In this document: positions 18,200 through 27,652 of the stretch, in pieces | Position numbering within the stretch: the first letter of the stretch is position 1 | How the letters are laid out: every line of letters begins with the position of its first letter | Origin: Gammaproteobacteria bacterium | GTDB taxonomy: Bacteria; Pseudomonadota; Gammaproteobacteria; Ga0077536 | Assembly (NCBI GenBank): GCA_016191285.1 | Contig: JACPPA010000002.1 | Coordinates: 202,815 to 266,814 of the forward strand | Reading direction: 5' to 3' | DNA: 64,000 nt | The notes under the pieces: model-generated | Seen by the model: only the letters and a program-made list of their open reading frames with translations | Told to the model about the DNA's origin: nothing | Databases searched by the model: none | Made by a program: the position numbers and the translations under genes

Positions 18200-20461
18200 A
18201 TGCGAATTGCGCTGTTTTGCATTATCAGCGGGATGCTGCTGGTGCAATGTTTGTCGACGTTACCGCAGCCCATCTGGCTGGTGGTGTTACTTAGTTCGAC
18301 ACTGGCGTGGCGCGACCTCCGTCCACTGCTGTGGTTTGTGCTCGGCTTTTGTTGGGCTGCGTGGCGCGCCGATTACGCCTTGGCGAATCGGCTAGCACCG
18401 ACTACCGATGATCACGCGCAATTCATCATCGGCTACGTCGCGGATTTCCCGAGTACGAGCGGTGAAGCCACCCAATTCCTGTTTATCGCGGCACCGAATT
18501 CGCGTCTGGCGCCGTGGCCGCGACGGCCTGCGCGCGTCTATTTGAGGTGGTACGGCGCGCCATTTCTGCTTGAACCCGGCAGCGATTGCGAGCTCGCGGT
18601 GCGTCTCAAGCGACCGCGCGGGGTGCGCAATGCCTATGGCTTTGATGCGGAGCAGTGGCAGTACGCCACGAACGTGACGGCTACGGGTTATGTCATCGCG
18701 CATTCGCGCAATCACTGTCAGGTGGCGCGTGATCGGCGCGTCGCGCGGCTGCGGAGCACAGTGGTCGGTGCGATCGCGCAGGCGGTAGGCGATCCGGCGA
18801 CCGCCTCGGTGTTGAGTGCGCTCGCGGTTGGCGCGCGCGCTGACATAGCGGATGCGCAATGGCGCTTATTGCGCGATACCGGAACGGTGCATTTAATCTC
18901 CGTGTCGGGTTTGCACGTCGCGATGGTGGCGGCCGCGGCTTACGCGTTTTCGCATCCGTGGTTACTCATGCTGTTGCCTCGGGTGCGTCATCGGCGCGCA
19001 ATGGCGGGCGCGTCACTGGTCGCGCTTGCTGCTGCAATCGCGTACTCGGTGGTCACCGGATTCACCGTCCCGACCCAGCGCACGGTGATCATGATTGCCA
19101 TTACGCTGTCGAATAAATTGCGTGACCAGCGATTGTTTACGCTGGATAGCTGGTTGTTGGCGGCGACGCTCGTGCTCTTTCTATCGCCCGCGGCCAGCCT
19201 GACTCTCAGTTTCTGGTTATCCTTCGGCACGATCGCGTTACTCGGCGTGCTAAGCGCGCGGCGGCTACGGTCGTCGCGATCCACACGTTGGTTTGGCATT
19301 CACGTTTTGTTGGCGTTCCTGATGGCGCCGCTCCTTGGATTCGCGTTTCAACTTATTTCAATCGCCTCACCGCTCGCTAATGCTGTGGTTATTCCCGGTG
19401 TCACCGCCGTGGTCGTCCCGTTGCTATTGATGGGGATGCTGCTACTCCCGGTCGCATCCGGGTTTAGTGCCCTGTGCTTTGCCGTGGCCGCGAGTGTGTG
19501 GCAGATCCTTGCACGATACCTGGCGTTCATCGATGGCCTGTTGCCGCCGCTCAATTTACCGTTCCAACCGTCCGTAATCGCCTTGGCGTTAGCGACAACC
19601 GCGGCGCTGATCGCGTTAATACCGCTACGCAGTTCGCGGCTACTGCTGGTGCCCGCGCTGCTCTATACCTTGTATTTGCCACGCATCCGCCCGCCGCTGA
19701 TCGGTGATTATCGAGTTGAAATACTCGATGTGGGCCAAGGCCTGAGTGTTATCGTCGCGACCGCGACGCATGTGATGGTCTTTGACGCGGGGCCGAAATT
19801 CAGGAGCGGCGCCGATGCAGGCAAGGCCATCGTCGCACCGTATCTGAATGCGCTCGGATTGCGGCGCATCGACCGTCTCGTTATCAGTCATTCGGATAGC
19901 GATCACGCAGGCGGTGCGGCCACGTTGCTCGCGCAGCAGGAGGTCGGGGAATTACTAGGTAATCCGGGGCCGGCGCTCGCGGCGCGCGCCGCACCCTGTC
20001 GCGGCGGACAACAGTGGTCGTGGGACGGAGTGCAATTTACCATTCTGCATCCGGCGGAGGGGCTTAGTTTGAGCGACAACAACGGGTCGTGTGTGATTCG
20101 TATTGACGGTCGCGGCGGCGCGCTGCTACTGACTGGCGATATCGAGGCGCTAGCCGAACAAGCGTTGATCGCGCGCGGCGCGAACTTGCATGCCGATATC
20201 CTCGTGGTGCCTCATCACGGCAGTAAGACCTCGTCAACCGCGCCATTTATTGCCGCCGTAGCGCCGAAGTTCGCGGTATTTTCCGTGGGCTTTGGCAATC
20301 GATTTCATCAACCGGCACCCAGCGTTGTCGCCGCTTACGAAGCGCGTGGCGTAACCTGCATGACTACCGCCGATGAGGGTGCGATAAGTTTCGAGGTGAC
20401 GCCAACGATGCCGGCGCCGCGGCGTGAGCGCGCCGCGCGTCGACGCTATTGGGATCCATGA
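18200..20461 (+). CDS. comEC: DNA internalization competence protein ComEC/Rec2
   Basis: Inner-membrane channel for single-stranded DNA uptake. 753 residues from the ATG at 18200, which has AAGG nine bases upstream; earlier in-frame starts lack a site. The N-terminus is membrane-embedded with a short soluble DUF4131 domain. The competence core follows (SVSGLHVAMVAAAAYAF, TGFTVPTQRTVIM, several helices). The C-terminal metallo-beta-lactamase domain carries SHSDSDHAGG (about residue 562), GDIEALAE and VVPHHGSKTSS. The protein is full length, suggesting potential for transformation, though no pilus genes are in the window. Confidence 0.94.
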   Translation: MRIALFCIISGMLLVQCLSTLPQPIWLVVLLSSTLAWRDLRPLLWFVLGFCWAAWRADYALANRLAPTTDDHAQFIIGYVADFPSTSGEATQFLFIAAPNSRLAPWPRRPARVYLRWYGAPFLLEPGSDCELAVRLKRPRGVRNAYGFDAEQWQYATNVTATGYVIAHSRNHCQVARDRRVARLRSTVVGAIAQAVGDPATASVLSALAVGARADIADAQWRLLRDTGTVHLISVSGLHVAMVAAAAYAFSHPWLLMLLPRVRHRRAMAGASLVALAAAIAYSVVTGFTVPTQRTVIMIAITLSNKLRDQRLFTLDSWLLAATLVLFLSPAASLTLSFWLSFGTIALLGVLSARRLRSSRSTRWFGIHVLLAFLMAPLLGFAFQLISIASPLANAVVIPGVTAVVVPLLLMGMLLLPVASGFSALCFAVAASVWQILARYLAFIDGLLPPLNLPFQPSVIALALATTAALIALIPLRSSRLLLVPALLYTLYLPRIRPPLIGDYRVEILDVGQGLSVIVATATHVMVFDAGPKFRSGADAGKAIVAPYLNALGLRRIDRLVISHSDSDHAGGAATLLAQQEVGELLGNPGPALAARAAPCRGGQQWSWDGVQFTILHPAEGLSLSDNNGSCVIRIDGRGGALLLTGDIEALAEQALIARGANLHADILVVPHHGSKTSSTAPFIAAVAPKFAVFSVGFGNRFHQPAPSVVAAYEARGVTCMTTADEGAISFEVTPTMPAPRRERAARRRYWDP

Positions 20462-20605
20462 GCAATGGCGCGTCGCGATGCCCCACGTAACGCGCCGCGA
20501 GCAAACATCGCCGCGCGGGCAGTTCGGCCGCGTCCCTTCCCGCCAACGATGGGGTCTGATAAGTTTCCGGCCCGCAATCCGAATCTAGCGAGGAAAGTAC
20601 GCAGC

Positions 20606-21223
20606 GTGTTTGAAATTATCCGGGCTGGCGGTTTAGTCATGGTCCCACTCCTGCTCGCGTCCGTGGTCGCGCTGGCGATCATCTTCGAGCGCTTTTGGTC
20701 GTTGCAGCAACGCCGCGTAGCGCCCGACAATCTCGTCGCGCAAGTTTGGCAGTGGATGCGCGCAGGCATCCTCGATGATCGACGCGTACAAACGCTTCGG
20801 CTAGGTTCCCCGTTGGGTCAGGTTCTGGCCGCCGGCTTGGCCAATCGGGCACACGACCGCGTGATCATCAAAGAGAGTATTGAAGAAGCAGGCCGGCATG
20901 TCGTCCATGAATTGGAGCGATATCTCAATACGCTGGGGACAATCGCGGCGGTTTCCCCGCTGCTTGGGTTGTTGGGAACGGTGTTTGGCATGATTAGGAT
21001 GTTCGGGGCGTTGAAGACGCATGGGGTCGGTGATCCCAGTGCCCTTGCGGGTGGTATCGCTGAAGCGTTGATCTCCACCGCGGTAGGGCTCACGGTGGCT
21101 ATCCCGGCGCTTTATTTTTATCGTTATTTCGGCGGTCGTGTCGCGTCGCTGGTGGTCATGATGGAGCAGGAATCCTTGAAACTCGTGGAAGTGCTGCACG
21201 GTGAGCGCGAACGCGATGCGTGA
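20606..21223 (+). CDS. exbB: MotA/TolQ/ExbB proton channel family protein
   Basis: 205 residues from the GTG at 20606, chosen because GAGGAAAG lies just upstream; the frame could start earlier at 20465 but would add a basic, non-membrane leader. Three membrane segments are visible: GGLVMVPLLLASVVALAIIF, LGTIAAVSPLLGLLGTVFGMI and ALISTAVGLTVAIPALYFY. It forms a proton-driven stator with the following exbD. The place before lpxK is the conserved exbBD copy of many gammaproteobacteria, so the cargo need not be TonB-linked iron uptake. Confidence 0.9.
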   Translation: MFEIIRAGGLVMVPLLLASVVALAIIFERFWSLQQRRVAPDNLVAQVWQWMRAGILDDRRVQTLRLGSPLGQVLAAGLANRAHDRVIIKESIEEAGRHVVHELERYLNTLGTIAAVSPLLGLLGTVFGMIRMFGALKTHGVGDPSALAGGIAEALISTAVGLTVAIPALYFYRYFGGRVASLVVMMEQESLKLVEVLHGERERDA

Positions 21224-21259
21224 TGGCGTCGCGACGCATGGTGGGGTCGGGAGTCCCCG

Positions 21260-21679
21260 ATGAATTTTCGGCCACGCCGTCGCGATGACGTAGAGATCAA
21301 TGTAACTTCGCTCATTGACGTGATATTGCTGCTGCTGATCTTCTTTATGGTCTCGAGTCGCTTTGTCGAAGAATCGAAGATCGATCTCACCCTGCCGTCG
21401 GCGAGCAAACAAGCGGTCACACAAAACCCGGACGCAATCGATATTACGATCAACAAACGCGGCGAGTTGTTTATCGACGGTAAGGCATTGGTTAACACCA
21501 AGATCAGCACCATCCAGCAAGCGCTTAGTCAGCTGAAACAAGCGCGGCACGATCCCATGGTGGTGATCACCGCCGACAAGGAAGCCCAGTTTCAGTTAGC
21601 GGTGGATGCGATGGACGCGGCGCGGTTGGCGGGTCTTTATCGAATCACCTTTCCGACCGCGATTCGAGGCGACGAGTGA
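21260..21679 (+). CDS. exbD: Biopolymer transport protein ExbD/TolR family
   Basis: 139 residues with one N-terminal membrane helix, VTSLIDVILLLLIFFMVSS, whose Asp residue carries protons. A periplasmic domain follows (IDLTLPSASK, INKRGELFIDGK, VVITADKEAQFQ). It lies 36 bases after exbB and overlaps lpxK by four bases. Confidence 0.93.
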   Translation: MNFRPRRRDDVEINVTSLIDVILLLLIFFMVSSRFVEESKIDLTLPSASKQAVTQNPDAIDITINKRGELFIDGKALVNTKISTIQQALSQLKQARHDPMVVITADKEAQFQLAVDAMDAARLAGLYRITFPTAIRGDE

Positions 21680-22725
21680 GGGTCGTTGCCGTACCCCGCA
21701 ACAACCCGCTAATGATCGGACAAATGCTCGGCGAGCTCGCTAACGAATTGTGGTACGGACGCCATCCCGCGGCGCTCGGATTGATTCCGTTCGGGCAGAT
21801 TTTTCGCGCCGGCGTTGAAGTCCGCCGATACGCATATCGGCGCGGTATTCTCCCGGTCTATCGGGCGCCGGTGCCGGTGATCGTGGTTGGCAATGTCACG
21901 GCGGGTGGGACCGGCAAGACGCCACTGGTGATTTGGTTGGCAGGTTATTTAAAAGCACTGGGTTATCAACCCGGCATCGTAGCGCGTGGCTATGGCGGCA
22001 ACGCGCGCCGCTGGCCGCAACAGGTACGCCCAGATAGCGATCCGCATGCGGTTGGAGACGAAGCCATTGTCATCGCGCGCCGTACGCGCTGCCCGGTGGC
22101 GGTCGGTCCACGCCGCATGGCCTCGGCCGCGGCGTTGATCGAACATGCGGGCTGCGATTTAATCATCAGCGACGATGGCCTACAGCATTATGCCCTAGCG
22201 CGCGATCTCGAAGTGGCCGTGATCGATGGCGTGCGGCGCTTTGGCAATGGCCGCTGCCTGCCCGCGGGGCCACTGCGCGAACCGTTGAGTCGCTTGCGGG
22301 AAGTCGATATGGTCGTGACCAACGGCAGCGCTGGACGCGGCGAATTCTCGATGAAGTATGTGCCCACGCAGGCGCTTAGTTTGCTGAATCGCGCGCGCAG
22401 CGTCGCCTTGGAAGACTTTGTAGCGACCCCAGTTCGCGCCGTCGCGGGGATCGGCAATCCACAACATTTTTTTGCGATGTTACGGTCCAGGGGCCTAAGA
22501 ATTCATCCGCATCCGTTCCCCGATCATCACCGGTTTCGTATCCGTGATCTTGAATTCGGCGACGACTTGCCAATCCTAATGACGGAAAAGGATGCGGTGA
22601 AATGCGAATTGCTAGCGCCAGCGAACGCTTGGGTGGTACCGATTACCGCTGAAATGCCTGAAGTTTTCGCGACGCGTTTGGAAACATTGCTGGCGCGAGG
22701 TGCGAATGGACAAACGACTACTTGA
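21676..22725 (+). CDS. lpxK: Tetraacyldisaccharide 4'-kinase
   Basis: Phosphorylates the lipid A disaccharide precursor at the inner membrane. 349 residues with N-terminal [22 protein letters not shown], a Walker [45 protein letters not shown] and the C-terminal PDHHRF segment. The GTG at 21676, with GAGGC upstream, overlaps the exbD stop. ATG 21712 is an alternative that would give a more typical N-terminus but has no ribosome site. The following two genes (ycaR, kdsB) also belong to the LPS-linked block. Confidence 0.95.
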   Translation: MRVVAVPRNNPLMIGQMLGELANELWYGRHPAALGLIPFGQIFRAGVEVRRYAYRRGILPVYRAPVPVIVVGNVTAGGTGKTPLVIWLAGYLKALGYQPGIVARGYGGNARRWPQQVRPDSDPHAVGDEAIVIARRTRCPVAVGPRRMASAAALIEHAGCDLIISDDGLQHYALARDLEVAVIDGVRRFGNGRCLPAGPLREPLSRLREVDMVVTNGSAGRGEFSMKYVPTQALSLLNRARSVALEDFVATPVRAVAGIGNPQHFFAMLRSRGLRIHPHPFPDHHRFRIRDLEFGDDLPILMTEKDAVKCELLAPANAWVVPITAEMPEVFATRLETLLARGANGQTTT

Positions 22726-22897
22726 TCTCTTGGTGTGCCCGGTGACAAAGGGCCCGTTAATCTACGATAAAGCGCACAACGAATTGATCTCGCGTAGCGC
22801 ACGCCTGGCGTATCCCATACGCGATGACATCCCGATTATGTTAGAAGAAGAAGCGCGCGAACTTTCCGACGACGAGCTGGCGCAATTTCCACGGTGA
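22706..22897 (+). CDS. Trm112/YcaR family protein
   Basis: 63 residues, [21 protein letters not shown] at the start and [18 protein letters not shown] after it, the full pattern of this small family. Eukaryotic Trm112 activates methyltransferases; the bacterial role is not settled. It starts 20 bases inside lpxK and overlaps kdsB by four bases, in the usual lpxK-ycaR-kdsB order. Confidence 0.92.
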   Translation: MDKRLLDLLVCPVTKGPLIYDKAHNELISRSARLAYPIRDDIPIMLEEEARELSDDELAQFPR

Positions 22898-23652
22898 GCT
22901 TTAAGGTCTATATTCCGGCGCGCCATGCTTCGACGCGCCTGCGGGGGAAGCCGCTGCTTGAGATCGCCGGGAAACCGCTGGTGCAACACGTCTACGAACG
23001 AGCGGTCGCGAGTGGCGCCGCAGAGGTCGTGATCGCGACCGACGATCAGCGCATCGCGGAGGTAGCGCGCAATTTCGGCGCGATCGTGTGCTTAACGTCG
23101 AGCGCCCATGTCTCGGGCACCGATCGCATCGCAGAAGCCACGCGACAACGCGGGGAGGCCCGCGAAACCATCATCGTGAATTTACAAGGCGACGAACCGA
23201 TGATGCCGGCGGCAGTCATCAACCAGACCGCCGCGCTAGTCGGTGCCGGCCGCGACGCCAATATCGGTACGGTGTGCGAACCCATCACGCGCCACGCGGA
23301 TTGGTGCGACCCGAATCAAGTGAAAGTGGTCCGCGACGATCGACAATATGCACTGTACTTTAGCCGCGCGGCAATCCCGCACGCACGGGATTTAGATGTT
23401 TCACAATGGCGCCCGAGTACGCAGTATCGACGCCATGTCGGCATCTATGCGTATACCGTGGCGTACTTGCAGTACTTCGTCGCGTTGCCGCCTGCTGAGT
23501 TGGAGATTTTAGAGCGCCTGGAGCAATTACGCGCGTTGGCCCATGGCGGACGCGTGCTGGTTAGCGATGCCTGCGAACCGTGCGGCGTCGGTATTGATAC
23601 CGCGGAGGATCTGGACCGCTTGCGTGCGGTGTGGGTGGAAGCGCACGCATGA
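22894..23652 (+). CDS. kdsB: 3-deoxy-manno-octulosonate cytidylyltransferase
   Basis: Makes CMP-Kdo for the LPS inner core. 252 residues: [15 protein letters not shown] at the N-terminus (nucleotide binding), [36 protein letters not shown] and [12 protein letters not shown] start in a four-base overlap with the upstream small gene. Confidence 0.97.
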   Translation: MSFKVYIPARHASTRLRGKPLLEIAGKPLVQHVYERAVASGAAEVVIATDDQRIAEVARNFGAIVCLTSSAHVSGTDRIAEATRQRGEARETIIVNLQGDEPMMPAAVINQTAALVGAGRDANIGTVCEPITRHADWCDPNQVKVVRDDRQYALYFSRAAIPHARDLDVSQWRPSTQYRRHVGIYAYTVAYLQYFVALPPAELEILERLEQLRALAHGGRVLVSDACEPCGVGIDTAEDLDRLRAVWVEAHA

Positions 23653-24122
23653 CCCGACATTGGCGGCTTTTATTTGTGTGCACTGGCAACCTGTGTCGCT
23701 CGCCGCTAGCCCAAGGGTTGATGCAGCAGCAAGTAGACACCGCTGGGCTTACGGCACAGTTTTCGCTCGATTCCGCCGGGACGCATGCGCGCGCCGGACA
23801 GCCACCTGAACCTCTCGCCATCGAAGTCGCAGTTGACTATGGCGCGGACATCGGTTCACAACGATCGCGCGTGTTACGCCCGGAAGACTTTTTTGAATTT
23901 GACCGGATCATCGCCATGGATTTGGGCCATCTCGACGAGCTTAAATTTATGCAACCCGCGACAGGGCATGCCGAAGTCACCTTGTTGCTAGCGGGTTTGG
24001 CGGCGAGCGGCAACGCCGAAGTGCCTGATCCTTACGGACGTGATCGTGGAGATTTTGAATTCGCCGCGCGCTTGATTGCCATCGGCACCCGGCGCTTGCT
24101 TAACGAATTACGCGCTACGTGA
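23649..24122 (+). CDS. Low-molecular-weight protein-tyrosine phosphatase
   Basis: 157 residues. The P-loop CTGNLCRSPLA (about 10-20) contains C-x5-R-S and the general acid loop is DPYGRDRG near residue 125. The ATG at 23649 overlaps kdsB by four bases. Such phosphatases often counter bacterial tyrosine kinases that control exopolysaccharide export, but no kinase gene is seen here. It is the last gene of the rightward block. Confidence 0.92.
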   Translation: MTRHWRLLFVCTGNLCRSPLAQGLMQQQVDTAGLTAQFSLDSAGTHARAGQPPEPLAIEVAVDYGADIGSQRSRVLRPEDFFEFDRIIAMDLGHLDELKFMQPATGHAEVTLLLAGLAASGNAEVPDPYGRDRGDFEFAARLIAIGTRRLLNELRAT

Positions 24123-24172
24123 GGCTCGCAAGCGCGTATGGACCGCCCCCACGAACATTTTTGAGGAGGGTT

Positions 24173-24391
24173 CTAACGTTCGCGGAAGGTGATGCGTCCC
24201 TTACTGAGATCGTAGGGCGTCAGCTCGACGAGGACATTATCGCCAGTCAGGATCCGGATATAGTTTTTGCGCATTTTGCCGGAGATATGAGCGATTACGA
24301 TGTGGCCATTTTCGAGTTGTACTCGGAACATGGTGTTCGGCAGGGTCTCCACGACTTTGCCCTGCATTTCTATATGATCTTCTTTCGGCAT
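24173..24391 (-). CDS. infA: Translation initiation factor IF-1
   Basis: 72-residue S1/OB-fold factor that binds the ribosomal A site during initiation. The sequence [19 protein letters not shown] and [15 protein letters not shown] is close to the enterobacterial protein. It is the third minus-strand gene after aat and bpt, the infA/aat pairing being common in gammaproteobacteria. Confidence 0.98.
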   Translation of the reverse strand: MPKEDHIEMQGKVVETLPNTMFRVQLENGHIVIAHISGKMRKNYIRILTGDNVLVELTPYDLSKGRITFRER

Positions 24392-24494
24392 GCCTGTGTT
24401 ATCGCTTCCTAATGGAGTACGCGCGCGATCGCGCGCAGGAGGGGTCGAGGCGGGCGATTGTGCCTGATGGGACTACTAGCGTAAAGCGTACGCG

Positions 24495-25214
24495 TTATTC
24501 GACCTCCGAGCGTTGCCACCGGCCCAGTCGAAAATGCTCGAGCGGTTGATATTCGATCTTGTAGGACATCTTTTGGCATTGGCTGATCCAATAGCCGAGA
24601 TATAGCCACTTCACCTGCAGGGCACGAGCGATCTCGACTTGCTTCAAGATGGCGAGTCGGCCGAGGCTGCGCTGGGTCTCGGTGGGATCGTAGAACGTAT
24701 AGACTGCCGAGAGACCGTCTTCCAAGTGATCGGCCACTGCGACCGCCAGGAGGCGCGAACCCGCTCTGAATTCGTAGAACACCGTTTCCGCCCAACTCGC
24801 TGTTAGAAACTCCACATAGCTGTCCGGATCCGGATTTTCCATGCTGCCGCCCGCATGTCGGGCGCAAATGTAGCGTTCGTATAAGGCAAAGTGTTCAGCG
24901 TCGAAGACCGGGGCACGCGGCGTGATGGTGATGTCAACGTTTGCGCGAAGCGTGCGGCGGTGAACGCGGCGCGGGGTGAATTCGTGCACTGGAATTCGGA
25001 CCGCGACGCAGGCGCTGCAGTCGGGGCATTGTGGCCGGTAGACATGATCGCCGCTGCGTCGAAAGCCATGCTGCGACAACGTCGAGTAGGTCGCGGTATT
25101 AGGTCGGCGTCGTGGATCGGCGAAGATTGTCACGGCGTTTCGCCCAGGAAGATAACCGCACCGGTGTGGGGGGGTGAGAAAGAAGCCGAGACCCGAGCGC
25201 GGCGGTTTCGTCAT
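24495..25214 (-). CDS. bpt: Aspartate/glutamate leucyltransferase (arginyl-tRNA-protein transferase family)
   Basis: Transfers Leu from Leu-tRNA to proteins with N-terminal Asp or Glu, marking them for ClpSAP. 239 residues with N-terminal FFLTPPHRCGYLPGR, a C-x2-C pair in PQCPDCSACV, and the C-terminal domain SAVYTFYDPTETQRSLGRLAIL and YLGYWISQCQKMSYK. The start overlaps the aat stop by four bases, so both N-degron transferases are made together. Confidence 0.93.
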   Translation of the reverse strand: MTKPPRSGLGFFLTPPHRCGYLPGRNAVTIFADPRRRPNTATYSTLSQHGFRRSGDHVYRPQCPDCSACVAVRIPVHEFTPRRVHRRTLRANVDITITPRAPVFDAEHFALYERYICARHAGGSMENPDPDSYVEFLTASWAETVFYEFRAGSRLLAVAVADHLEDGLSAVYTFYDPTETQRSLGRLAILKQVEIARALQVKWLYLGYWISQCQKMSYKIEYQPLEHFRLGRWQRSEVE

Positions 25215-25918
25215 GGTCGCGCGTGGTCAGTAGGCTGCCATGCCGTCGCCGCGATCGGCGCATTACATGCGGTTCGCAACAACGCGCAGAACTCGCCGCG
25301 TGGTAGCAAGGTGGCGCCCAAGGTGTGCAGATGCGAATTCGGGACCTGACAATCAAGCAGTCGGTAACCCCAGGCCTGCAAGCGTCGCGTCAACGCATAC
25401 AGCGCGATCTTTGAGCCGTTCGTCAGTTGACTGAACATCGATTCTCCGAAAAACACCTGGCCGATTGCGACGCCATAGATTCCGCCGGCTAATTCGTTAT
25501 CTATCCAACATTCTAGAGAGTGTGCGAAGCCACGGCGATAGAGCTCGGTATAGGCTGTGAGCATTTCGTCAGTAATCCAGGTGCCGCGGCGCCCGCGGCG
25601 TTCTCCCGCACAGGCGCGCATCACCCCTAAGAAGTCGCGATCGAGCTGGATTTTCCACGCTCGCCGGCGCAATTCGCGTTCGAGGCTGCGCGACACATGG
25701 AACGCGCCGGGATTGAGCACGCAGCGGGGATCGGGTGACCACCACAGCAGCGGCTGTCCGTCCGAATACCACGGAAAAACCCCCGCGCGGTACGCGGCAA
25801 CGATAGTATCGGGCGTTAAATCCCCACCCACTGCAAGCAGGCCATTAGGTTCGTGCAGCGCGTATTCCGCGGGTGGCAATTCGGGTGAGGTTTGGCCCGT
25901 TTTCAGACAATGGAACAC
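25211..25918 (-). CDS. aat: Leucyl/phenylalanyl-tRNA-protein transferase
   Basis: Adds Leu or Phe to N-terminal Lys or Arg, producing N-degrons. 235 residues from a GTG start: LHEPNGLLAVGGDL, YRAGVFPWYSDGQPLLWWSPDPRCVL, the GxxGxSMF-like FFGESMFSQ and C-terminal DCQVPNSHLHTLGA. Full length. Confidence 0.96.
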   Translation of the reverse strand: MFHCLKTGQTSPELPPAEYALHEPNGLLAVGGDLTPDTIVAAYRAGVFPWYSDGQPLLWWSPDPRCVLNPGAFHVSRSLERELRRRAWKIQLDRDFLGVMRACAGERRGRRGTWITDEMLTAYTELYRRGFAHSLECWIDNELAGGIYGVAIGQVFFGESMFSQLTNGSKIALYALTRRLQAWGYRLLDCQVPNSHLHTLGATLLPRGEFCALLRTACNAPIAATAWQPTDHARP

Positions 25919-25951
25919 GGCAGTCGGGGAAAGCGGAGGTGGATCAGGTGA

Positions 25952-27094
25952 CTAATTCGCATCGCTGATGCGATACGCCGAATGCTCACCCAATTGTTGG
26001 ATGTAGTGTCCGACGTGATTGCTTTCACGGGCGCAAAAATCCTTTACCGCGCGTCGAAAATTGGGATCGCGTATCCAATGTGTCGACCAGGTCTTCCGTG
26101 GCGTGAAGCCACGCGGAATTTTGTGCTCGCCTTGGGCGCCGGCGTCGAGATGGTGAAGTCCATGGCGAATGCAGTAGTCGATGGTTTGGTAATAGCAGAG
26201 TTCGAAATGCAAATGTTTGACGAATTTTCGGCAGCCCCAATGCCGACCGTAGAGGGTGTCGGGTCCGCGTAGCGCAAACGCCCCGGCCACATAGCCGCTC
26301 TCATCGCGGGCTAAAAATAACACCGGAGATCCCGGCAACATCGCATTTAAATCATGGAAAAAACTCTCGGTAAAGCGTGGCGCGCCAAACTTTCGATCGA
26401 AAGTATCGCAGTAAAATGCGTAGAAAACGTCCCAATGGGCGGGCGTGATCGCGGCGCCTTCCACTACTTCAAGCGTCAACCCAGTCATGCCAAGCTCACG
26501 GCGCTCGCGTTTAATTTCCTTGCGCCGTTTGGAATTTAGCGTGCTTAGAAATTCATCGAACGTAGCGTAACCCTGGTTATACCAATGGTATTGGCAGCCT
26601 TCGCGGATCACTAAGTCTTCGTGCGCGAAGAATGCGAGTTGCGATTCGCAAGGGAACAAACAATGCCACGAGGACATAGCATGCTCGCGCGCGAGGTTGA
26701 TCGCGTGGTCGATAAGGGTGCTGGCGGCGGCTTGGGCGAGTGTCGGATTCGAACCCAGGAGCAGGCGCGGGCCGGCCACTGGGGTGAACGGAATGGCGCT
26801 GACGATTTTGGGATAGTACCGTCCGCCGGCCCGCTCGTAGGCTTCGGCCCAGGCCCAGTCGAAAACAAATTCGCCGTACGAATTATCCCGGGAGTACAGC
26901 GGCAACGCGCCGACTAATGTGTCCCCTTCATAGGCCAGTAGGTGATTGGAATACCAACCATGACCCTCCAAACACCGATGGGTCTCTAAGCCGGCCAGGA
27001 AGGCATGGCGGACGAAAGGTTGTTCGGCATCGGACAGCGCGTCCCAACTAGCGGCAGAAACGGTCTGCAAAGCTTGGCAGGTTGTTACACGCAT
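25952..27094 (-). CDS. GNAT/FemAB-like N-acetyltransferase (COG3146 family)
   Basis: 380 residues from the ATG at 27094. The frame extends 20 codons upstream, but the added residues are basic and unlike the family. Two GNAT-like halves are suggested. Recognisable segments are AYEGDTLVGALPLYSRDNSYGEFVFDWAWA, FLSTLNSKRRKEIKRERRE, GAFALRGPDTLYGRHWG, and HFELCYYQTIDYCIRHGL with HLDAGAQGEHKIPRGF. The family occurs widely in proteobacteria; its substrate is unknown. It ends 33 bases before aat on the same strand. Confidence 0.85.
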   Translation of the reverse strand: MRVTTCQALQTVSAASWDALSDAEQPFVRHAFLAGLETHRCLEGHGWYSNHLLAYEGDTLVGALPLYSRDNSYGEFVFDWAWAEAYERAGGRYYPKIVSAIPFTPVAGPRLLLGSNPTLAQAAASTLIDHAINLAREHAMSSWHCLFPCESQLAFFAHEDLVIREGCQYHWYNQGYATFDEFLSTLNSKRRKEIKRERRELGMTGLTLEVVEGAAITPAHWDVFYAFYCDTFDRKFGAPRFTESFFHDLNAMLPGSPVLFLARDESGYVAGAFALRGPDTLYGRHWGCRKFVKHLHFELCYYQTIDYCIRHGLHHLDAGAQGEHKIPRGFTPRKTWSTHWIRDPNFRRAVKDFCARESNHVGHYIQQLGEHSAYRISDAN

Positions 27095-27210
27095 AGGCAG
27101 GCGAGAATGGCGTTCGCCACGAGCGCGCGAGCTACGCTTTCGAACGCAAGGCAAGCGCTACTACGTGGGGGAGGCTCCCACAGTAAATATTCGATCAACG
27201 TTCGAGTCCC

Positions 27211-27287
27211 GTCGTTGCAAGCGCAGCGAAGCAATCCATCTGGCGTCATGGTTTGAATTGCTTCGTCGCTGTGCTCCTTTCCATGAC
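27211..27287. repeat. Imperfect palindromic repeat of the GCGAAGCAAT type
   Basis: The left arm (27211-27235, containing AGCGCAGCGAAGCAAT) mirrors the right arm (27257-27287, containing ATTGCTTCGTCGCTGTGCTCC). This is the widespread dispersed repeat built on CGTCATTGCGAG...GAAGCAATC, seen in many proteobacterial genomes. A shorter stem, GTGGG...CCCAC, lies just before it near 27170. Both are between the acetyltransferase and the DUF1820 gene. Confidence 0.7.
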
Positions 27288-27313
27288 GCGCGTTTAGAGG
27301 CGGCGACGCAACG

Positions 27314-27652
27314 CTAGGAGCGATGTGGATCGGGTCCACTGGTGAAAATGGGGAAGGGCGTGACTTTTTCGCCGCGGCCGGTTGCGTCCATGATTTTGCT
27401 GTGGCCGGATTTCTCGACCACATCAATCCGGATGACCGCGTGCATCGGAATGTAGGTGTGACTGACGCCGGCGAACTCGGCTTTCAAGTTTTCTTCAGAC
27501 GGATCAACGACGATCGAACTCTTTTCACCGAAGAGGATCTGTTCGATTTCTACAAAGCCGAGGAGGCCACTCTGATTTACGTTCCGCGCATAGATCTCAT
27601 ACACCTTGCCTTGATTATGGAAGGTGATTCGGTAGGTGCTCTTTTTTTTCAT
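27314..27652 (-). CDS. DUF1820 family protein
   Basis: 112 residues from the ATG at 27652: MKKKSTYRITFHNQGKVYE, LGFVEIEQILFGEKSSIVVDPSEE and YIPMHAVIRIDVVEKSGH, the full pattern of a conserved gammaproteobacterial family without known function. The open frame runs further upstream from a TTG, but the family begins at the lysine run. No membrane or signal segment. Confidence 0.9.
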   Translation of the reverse strand: MKKKSTYRITFHNQGKVYEIYARNVNQSGLLGFVEIEQILFGEKSSIVVDPSEENLKAEFAGVSHTYIPMHAVIRIDVVEKSGHSKIMDATGRGEKVTPFPIFTSGPDPHRS

